64,000 nucleotides of DNA, from positions 1 to 64,000 of the forward strand of contig CAZKMR010000005.1 of the NCBI GenBank assembly GCA_964553795.1. Reading direction: 5' to 3'. Numbering within the stretch: the first letter of the stretch is position 1; each line of letters begins with the position of its first letter. The DNA comes from JADLHS01 sp964553795 (GTDB lineage: Bacteria > Verrucomicrobiota > Verrucomicrobiia > Limisphaerales > JADLHS01). The notes under the pieces were generated by a model. The model saw only the letters and a program-made list of their open reading frames with translations, was not told the DNA's origin and ran no database searches. The position numbers were made by a program, and so were the translations under genes. Shown in pieces: positions 59,408 to 64,000 of the stretch.

Positions 59408-60484
59408 TCAGTGACCGTTGCCGTTGCCGTAATGTTTGGCGTGATAACCGGTGACCAGTTCTTCCCCGGTGCGCCGCCAGCGCGGTTCTTGATTGACCGT
59501 GTGATTGGTGAGGCCGCGCAGCTTGCGAATCAAACCGCCGTAGAAGCCGCTCGCCAGTGAAGAGAGTTTCGCCCCCGGCGGCTCATCCATGAACGGCATG
59601 AACTTGTCCGGGAATCCCGGCATCGTGCAGCCGATGCAAATGCCGCCGACGTTCGGACAGCCGCCAATGCCGTCCATCCAGCCGCGTTTGGTGACGTTGC
59701 AATTCACCACCGGCCCCCAACAACCGATCTTCACGAGACATTTGGGCGAACCGTATTCATGCGCGAAATCGCCCTGCTCATAATAACCCGCGCGATCACA
59801 ACCTTCGTGAACCGTTTTGCCGAAGAGCCAGGTGGGCCGCAGTTCCTTGTCGAGCGGAATGGTCGGCGCAAGCCCCGCGACCTGATAGAGCAGATAGAGC
59901 AACGTTTCCATCATGTTGTCCGGTTGCACGGGGCAGCCGGGCACGTTGACGATGGGCAGGCCGGCCTTGGATTTCCAATTCCAGCCGAGATAATCCGCCA
60001 GACCCATCGCCCCGGTGGGATTGCCTTCCATCGCGTGAATGCCGCCGTAAGTGGCGCACGTTCCTGCGCAGATGATCGCGGTGGCTTTCGGCGCGAGCCA
60101 ATCAATCCATTGATTCGTCGTGATTGGCTGACCGGTCTTGGAGTCGGTCCCCAGCGCGGCCCAGTAACCTTCCTCCTTCAGTTTCTCGTTCGGGACAGAA
60201 CCTTCGAGCACGAGCACGAACGGCTCAAGCTTTCCTTCCGCCGCCAGATGCCAGTATTTCATGAAGTCGTCCCCGACTTCGTAGGCCAGCACCGGATTGT
60301 GCAGATGTACTTTCGGCAAACCCGGAATCGCGCCCAGCACAACGTCTTCAATGCTCGGCAACGACGCGGCCGTCACCGAAACCGAATCGCCGTCGCAGCC
60401 CAGGCCGGTGGTCATCCACACGACGTGGATTTCCTTCACGGCGGGCGTGTGGTCCGCAGTCAGTTTTTCGTCTTTTGCAATCAT
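59408..60484 (-). CDS. hhyS: [NiFe]-hydrogenase small subunit, group 1h
   Basis: The 358-aa electron-transfer subunit holds Fe-S clusters. The N-terminal proximal-cluster motif is GLGCDGDSVSV (Cys30, Asp33), where standard enzymes have CxxC; Asp33 as fourth ligand is known from the actinobacterial-type enzyme of Ralstonia eutropha. CAGTCATYGG, VPGCPVQPDN and later Cys (HEGCDRAGYYEQGDF, KCLVKIGCWGPVVNCN, GGCPNVGGICIGCTMPGFPD) bind the other clusters. There is no Tat signal, so the enzyme stays in the cytoplasm or on its inner face. GAAAGGAA precedes the ATG at 60484. Confidence 0.95.
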   Translation of the reverse strand: MIAKDEKLTADHTPAVKEIHVVWMTTGLGCDGDSVSVTAASLPSIEDVVLGAIPGLPKVHLHNPVLAYEVGDDFMKYWHLAAEGKLEPFVLVLEGSVPNEKLKEEGYWAALGTDSKTGQPITTNQWIDWLAPKATAIICAGTCATYGGIHAMEGNPTGAMGLADYLGWNWKSKAGLPIVNVPGCPVQPDNMMETLLYLLYQVAGLAPTIPLDKELRPTWLFGKTVHEGCDRAGYYEQGDFAHEYGSPKCLVKIGCWGPVVNCNVTKRGWMDGIGGCPNVGGICIGCTMPGFPDKFMPFMDEPPGAKLSSLASGFYGGLIRKLRGLTNHTVNQEPRWRRTGEELVTGYHAKHYGNGNGH

Positions 60485-60568
60485 AGCGTTCCTTTCTTCC
60501 ACCGCGCCGGGCGCGAGGGTTCGAGTTTGTCAGCGCATCGTTCGTGCTGCGGTGCAATTGCCGCCGGG

Positions 60569-60688
60569 TCACATGTTGCGGATGCGCAGGTACCGCCGCA
60601 GTTCCGCCATGTTGGCGAGCAGTGCGACGATCACGGTCAAAACAATCAATCCGGCAATGACCGTTCCAATGATGGCAGCAGTATTCAT
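60569..60688 (-). CDS. DUF6893-type single-helix membrane peptide
   Basis: The 39-aa protein is one hydrophobic helix (AAIIGTVIAGLIVLTVIVAL) followed by a basic end (ELRRYLRIRNM). It starts with ATG at 60688 and has GAAAGGAA at ideal distance. The pattern matches the small DUF6893 peptides that accompany group 1h hydrogenases. It could dock the soluble hydrogenase to the membrane or modulate it; this is inference. It lies between the protease and small-subunit genes. Confidence 0.82.
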   Translation of the reverse strand: MNTAAIIGTVIAGLIVLTVIVALLANMAELRRYLRIRNM

Positions 60689-60699
60689 ATTGATTCCTT

Positions 60700-61215
60700 T
60701 CAGGCCGGCACGTAACCGGCATTGGTGGTTTGGGATTCCGTTTTCAAATCGCGAACGAGCGTCTCAATCATTTCGACGGCGCGCGGCACAGCGGCGCGAA
60801 CGGGCTCGCTCAGGGCAAAATCGCCACCCTCGTTTTCGAGCACGGCCGGCTCGCAACCAACGAGAAATAGTTTCTCGCACACGCCACCGAGCGATTGCGC
60901 CATTTGCAGGACGGCGACCGGACTGAGCGCGTGCGCGTCAACGGCGCTGTGGTCCAGTTCGTCCAGGCGCGCGAGGTCCGGTTCAATCAGGCACACCGTT
61001 CCGGGCGGTTCGCCGCGCGGCATCGCGTCCACCAGAATCACCGCGTCGTATCCGTCCGTGAGCGCGTACGCGAGGTCGTAACTGCGAATCCCGAAATCAA
61101 TGATGTCGAGGTCAGCGCCGCGTGGCCGCAGTTTCAAGTCGCGCACGACCTCGACACCAAAAGCGTCGTCGCCATGAAAGATGTTGCCGATACCGGCGAT
61201 GAGGATGCGCTTCAT
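60700..61215 (-). CDS. Hydrogenase maturation protease (HycI/HyaD family)
   Basis: The 171-aa endopeptidase cuts the C-terminal tail of the large subunit after nickel insertion. GIGNIFHGDDAFGVEVV carries the first metal-binding acidic residue, LVDAMPRG the second (Asp), and VDAHALSPVAVLQMA the His. Its start overlaps the 450-aa protein stop by ATGA. The dedicated protease next to hhyS/hhyL shows the cluster is self-sufficient. Confidence 0.93.
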   Translation of the reverse strand: MKRILIAGIGNIFHGDDAFGVEVVRDLKLRPRGADLDIIDFGIRSYDLAYALTDGYDAVILVDAMPRGEPPGTVCLIEPDLARLDELDHSAVDAHALSPVAVLQMAQSLGGVCEKLFLVGCEPAVLENEGGDFALSEPVRAAVPRAVEMIETLVRDLKTESQTTNAGYVPA

Positions 61216-62564
61216 ACGGTCACCTCCGGCAGCGGTTCGATTTCGTCCAAGCGATAAAAGAAGCGGTGACCGGGCTGGCGCAACATCCCGAGGTCCTTGC
61301 CCGGATCATCCTCCAACACGACGGCGAGATGGATAATGTCTTCCGCGTCCTGTTCGACCGCTTCCACCACCGCCGTTTTGCCGGCCAACATCAAATCAAA
61401 CGCGTCGGCGCGCTGCTTCGGACACAGGCGCACTTTATCGCCGGCTTTGACGTCCACGCCGTTGACGCGGGCGCTTTGAATTTGTTTGCCGGGATTGAAG
61501 AACTCCTCCGCCGCTTTCACATCGCGCATCGTTCCGTGCATGTTCATGAAATGCTCGGGCGACAAATTCTGCGTGCGTTCGAGAATCTGCCGGGCGAATC
61601 CGTCCACGCTGCGCATCTCACGTTGTTCGGCTTCGGTCATGGTCAACACGCGTAACGTCAGCATTTCATCAATCTCCGTGGCGTCGCCGAAATCACCGTC
61701 GCTCTCCGGGGCGACACGAGGGTAGTCCGAAAGAATGATGGGTGAGGACAATACCGTGTCGCGGTCGCCCTGCGTTTCGTCGCCGACCAGCACCGGCCAA
61801 GTGCCGATATTCTGGCAATCGTCCACCAGGGTCTGGTGTTCAATCCCGGGATCGGTCAGCGAGATGAAATGGCTGCCCGGCGCGTGGAGAATCGTGTGAG
61901 CGGAAGCAAACATCCGCAGCAGCACCGCATCGGAGTCTTCCAAGTCGGACTGCGGCACGCGCGTCTGATTGAGAAGCTGCACCGTGAGTTTGAAACAGTT
62001 CGGCGCGACGGGTTGGGCGGTCAGGTTCACTGTGCCGCTTAACGCTTCCTGTCGCCGCACTAAGACGCCCGCGGCATTTCCGTGTTCATCCTTGAGCGGT
62101 TCAAGCGTGCGCGCGGCGGCGAATCCAAACGATCGTGTCGTTTCGCATTTCCTACCAGCTTCGAGTGATTGCGGCGACAGAGTGATCTCGCGCTCGACCG
62201 CTTCCTGCCAGGTTTGATGCAGCGTTCCGCCGATTTCGAGTTCGGGCACGACGCGATAATCTGTTGTCTCCTCATCGGTCCAACGCGCGTTTGCGGCGAC
62301 CCTTCCGACTTCGCGCCACGTCGGTTGCAAGAACCGCACCGATACTTCGAGTCGCGCCACCGGCTGGTCGCATTGGAGCAAACATTCCGTCTGCATCACA
62401 CACGGTTCAGCGCCATGCTGCGCGAGGCTGTACGCTTCCGGATAGACCCGGCCAAAGGTGAAGCGTCCGCGCGCGTTCTTCTTCGCGGACGGCCGATACG
62501 GATACAGAATGTAACCCTCGTACAGCACCGCATTAACGATTTGGTCGAGCAACTTTGCGTTCAT
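61212..62564 (-). CDS. Uncharacterised 450-aa protein of the hydrogenase cluster
   Basis: The 450-aa protein has no signal peptide, no membrane helix and few Cys, and I cannot name its family. Beta-rich segments such as CLLQCDQPVARLEVSVRFLQ and CFKLTVQLLNQTRVPQSDLE alternate with acidic loops (ILSDYPRVAPESDGDFGDAT). The C-terminal 90 residues (SARVNGVDVKAGDKVRLCPK, AFDLMLAGKTAVVEAVEQDA, IIHLAVVLEDDPGKDLG) look like a small beta-barrel domain. Its start and stop overlap the DUF6084 gene and the protease by ATGA. Tight coupling shows a dedicated hydrogenase role, probably assembly or electron transfer. Confidence 0.78.
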   Translation of the reverse strand: MNAKLLDQIVNAVLYEGYILYPYRPSAKKNARGRFTFGRVYPEAYSLAQHGAEPCVMQTECLLQCDQPVARLEVSVRFLQPTWREVGRVAANARWTDEETTDYRVVPELEIGGTLHQTWQEAVEREITLSPQSLEAGRKCETTRSFGFAAARTLEPLKDEHGNAAGVLVRRQEALSGTVNLTAQPVAPNCFKLTVQLLNQTRVPQSDLEDSDAVLLRMFASAHTILHAPGSHFISLTDPGIEHQTLVDDCQNIGTWPVLVGDETQGDRDTVLSSPIILSDYPRVAPESDGDFGDATEIDEMLTLRVLTMTEAEQREMRSVDGFARQILERTQNLSPEHFMNMHGTMRDVKAAEEFFNPGKQIQSARVNGVDVKAGDKVRLCPKQRADAFDLMLAGKTAVVEAVEQDAEDIIHLAVVLEDDPGKDLGMLRQPGHRFFYRLDEIEPLPEVTV

Positions 62565-63217
62565 GCGAGCACCTCCTCGCGTTCCGCGGCCTGCGCCAGC
62601 AATCGTTGGACGGTTTGCTCCCACGTCGCGAGTCCTTGCGCGCGTTTGTAGGCGTTGAGTTGATCGAAGACGTCACGATCCAGCGCAAGCCACGCGCTGT
62701 TCGGGTAATGTTCATCCATCATCTCGCGCCAGACGCGCGTCGGCATCTGATACGTCGCCTCTTTGTTCCAGGAAATTTGTTGCACCTGCAAGCGCCCATC
62801 CGCGGCCGCATAAAACACCGTGCCGCTGAACAGGAACAGCAACGGAATGTCGCCGCCATCGAGTGCGTGAAAAAACTTCGTCGCCGCCACATTGAGATCG
62901 AACGTGCAGGGCACGACTAATTGCGCCGTCGTGCGACCGGTGAACGGACTGACGATAGTGCTGGTGATGGTCCAAAGCCGGTTGCGCAAGGTTTGGCCCC
63001 ATTGGGCCGGCGCGCCAAACAATTCAACTAGTTTTTCCTTCTCGTCCGACGTGTAACCGCGGCGTGGGCACTGAATCTGAATCTGTGCCTGGAGCATGAC
63101 ACTATGTATGGATTCGGTCGGCGGCTGATTCTCGAGGTCCACCTGGAACTGCAACAACGGCGTCATGCCCCGGGACGCGGGCGCGACGTTGGTGATCTTG
63201 AAATCCAAGTCAGGCAT
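62561..63217 (-). CDS. DUF6084-type protein of the hydrogenase cluster
   Basis: The 218-aa protein shows a beta-rich N-terminal half (DLDFKITNVAPASRGMTPLL, MLQAQIQIQCPRRGYTSDEK) and a helical end (DRDVFDQLNAYKRAQGLATW). The segment VVPCTFDLNVAATKFFHALD and LLFLFSGTVFYAAADGRLQV fits what I recall as DUF6084, a family that accompanies group 1h hydrogenases. No cofactor motif is visible. It overlaps DUF5947 by 8 bp and the 450-aa gene by ATGA. Confidence 0.75.
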   Translation of the reverse strand: MPDLDFKITNVAPASRGMTPLLQFQVDLENQPPTESIHSVMLQAQIQIQCPRRGYTSDEKEKLVELFGAPAQWGQTLRNRLWTITSTIVSPFTGRTTAQLVVPCTFDLNVAATKFFHALDGGDIPLLFLFSGTVFYAAADGRLQVQQISWNKEATYQMPTRVWREMMDEHYPNSAWLALDRDVFDQLNAYKRAQGLATWEQTVQRLLAQAAEREEVLA

Positions 63218-63863
63218 GCGCCACCTCCGGAACTGGAACGTTCGGTGAACCTGGTTGGCGGAGACTGGCAAAGAACTGGTTGATCTCGCGCCAAACCGCT
63301 TCGCCGCCAGACAAGCCGCGCCAATGGCTGCGAATCAAACCGACGAGTTGATAGCAAACGTCTATCGGCGCGATGAAATACTCGCGCGCCGCCCCGACGC
63401 GATTCACGAGCAACGCCGCGACATCCGGCTCCATCTCGTTGAGCGCCGGATTTGCAGCGGCCAATTCATCCCAGTTCTCGAGTGACAGCAACGATTCCGT
63501 CGCGCCGGCGGGACTGGGATACATTGCGATCACTTTCCCGGTCGCGGAATTGTGGTAGAAGAATGCGAGATTGATCGGCAGGGACAGGCTTTCCCATTGC
63601 GCATCGGTCATGGTGAATTCCGGCAAAGGGTGGGCGTCGCGCGGAATCAGTCTGAACCGCCCGCCCACCACATCCTGAAACCGCAGCGCGCACGGATCGC
63701 AGGCGCAGATGATGTGGCGTTGGGCCATTTCCAGCAGATGCCGGTGCGTCGGGGGCAGTGCCACACTGCACAAATCACAATGCTCCTCCACCGGCATCGG
63801 CTGCGCCAACCGGCGCAACGCCGTCAAACCGCTGTTTCGTTGGTTGAGGGGAGGAAAATTCAT
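63210..63863 (-). CDS. DUF5947 protein, likely metal-binding
   Basis: The 217-aa protein starts with a Cys/His motif, EEHCDLCSVALPPTHRHLLE and ICACDPCALRF, that is CxxC plus CxCxxC. It resembles a rubredoxin- or zinc-ribbon-like metal site and is the mark of DUF5947, which co-occurs with group 1h hydrogenases. The remainder is a mixed alpha/beta domain (SLPINLAFFYHNSATGKVIA). If it binds Fe, it could take electrons from the small subunit; if zinc, it would be structural. No strong ribosome-binding site is seen before the ATG. Confidence 0.78.
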   Translation of the reverse strand: MNFPPLNQRNSGLTALRRLAQPMPVEEHCDLCSVALPPTHRHLLEMAQRHIICACDPCALRFQDVVGGRFRLIPRDAHPLPEFTMTDAQWESLSLPINLAFFYHNSATGKVIAMYPSPAGATESLLSLENWDELAAANPALNEMEPDVAALLVNRVGAAREYFIAPIDVCYQLVGLIRSHWRGLSGGEAVWREINQFFASLRQPGSPNVPVPEVAHA

Positions 63864-63905
63864 CGCGGCGACGGATTTGGTTTCTGAGGAGGGTTCGGTT
63901 TGGAT

Positions 63906-64000
63906 TTATGCAGGTGGAATGTGCGGCATGGAAGGATCAATGGGCTGTTCGTCTTCCGCGTTGATGCCGGTGGCATCGCGGGCCGACCGATACTGTTTCT
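63906..64000 (-). CDS. C-terminal end of an unidentified gene upstream of DUF5947
   Basis: Thirty in-frame codons to the right edge end in TAA at 63908-63906: the tail YRSARDATGINAEDEQ and PIDPSMPHIPPA is polar and Pro-rich. The gene lies 42 bp before the DUF5947 start on the same strand, so it is probably the previous gene of the hydrogenase operon. The fragment is too short to identify. Confidence 0.55.
   Translation of the reverse strand, partial: KQYRSARDATGINAEDEQPIDPSMPHIPPA

Noticed and set aside
1..64000. CRISPR array, rRNA operon or insertion sequence
   Set aside because: No regularly spaced short repeats, no rRNA signatures and no DDE transposase frame or terminal inverted repeats seen on reading through the window.

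Overview
This 64 kb window is GC-rich (roughly 58-60% by eye), densely packed chromosomal DNA from a free-living bacterium. I place it in the Verrucomicrobiota, probably a soil or sediment Limisphaerales/Pedosphaeraceae-like lineage. That is inference from gene families and cluster composition; there is no rRNA in the window to confirm it. Carbon metabolism genes (pyruvate kinase, phosphoglycerate kinase, transketolase, transaldolase, glucose-6-phosphate dehydrogenase) sit among many stress proteins and a complete high-affinity hydrogenase system.

Layout. 1-1260: a left-edge integrase gene running off the window, next to a tRNA-Cys gene, which is the border of an integrated element. 1.5-5.6 kb: exported FAD oxidoreductase, pyruvate kinase and a cation exchanger. 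6-12 kb: stress-type genes (DUF892 ferritin-like, six-BON protein, aldo/keto reductase, basic DUF2934-like protein, dodecin, SpoIIAA-like, coiled-coil, BaeRF). 11.9-17.8 kb: a translationally coupled glycoside hydrolase / GT4 glycosyltransferase / phosphodiesterase-EEP fusion operon. 17.8-20.8 kb, minus strand: VTT membrane protein, Cu-Zn SOD, methyltransferase, pterin dehydratase. 21-24.1 kb: four-PAS histidine kinase and NarL-type regulator. 24.4-30 kb: alpha/beta-hydrolase-like pseudoenzyme, HtrA protease, PRC-barrel protein, CBM48 protein, DoxX, DUF3185, flavodoxin/ferredoxin-reductase-like protein. 30-35.3 kb, minus strand: DUF1328, lipoprotein, stand-alone NAD-ligase adenylation domain, site-2-protease-like M50, phosphoglycerate kinase. 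35.5-43.6 kb: atypical SDR, CHAD protein, transketolase, transaldolase, MscS, glucose-6-phosphate dehydrogenase, DUF5069. 43.6-47.9 kb, minus strand: RND pump and its adaptor.

48.0-64.0 kb is one tightly spaced minus-strand cluster of at least 20 genes for a group 1h (formerly group 5) [NiFe]-hydrogenase. Read in the direction of transcription from the right edge: an unfinished gene, a DUF5947 protein, a DUF6084 protein, an unrecognised 450-aa protein, maturation protease, a 39-aa DUF6893-type membrane peptide, small subunit, large subunit, HypB, HypA, NifU-type scaffold, nickel permease, HypF, formate/nitrite-type channel, a HypC-like protein lacking Cys2, HypC, HypD, a GmhA-like SIS protein, a MauE-like membrane protein and HypE. 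Most junctions overlap or are a few bases apart, so this is probably a single transcription unit for H2 oxidation, plausibly at atmospheric concentrations. Its least understood parts (DUF5947, DUF6084, the 450-aa protein, the HypC-like protein, the channel, the SIS protein and the MauE-like protein) are the best place to look for new biology.

A second theme is proteins that keep a fold but lack a textbook catalytic residue: the integrase (Arg I to Ser), the alpha/beta hydrolase (Ser to Gly), the SDR (Tyr to Phe), the HypC-like protein (no Cys2), and a ligase reduced to its adenylation domain.
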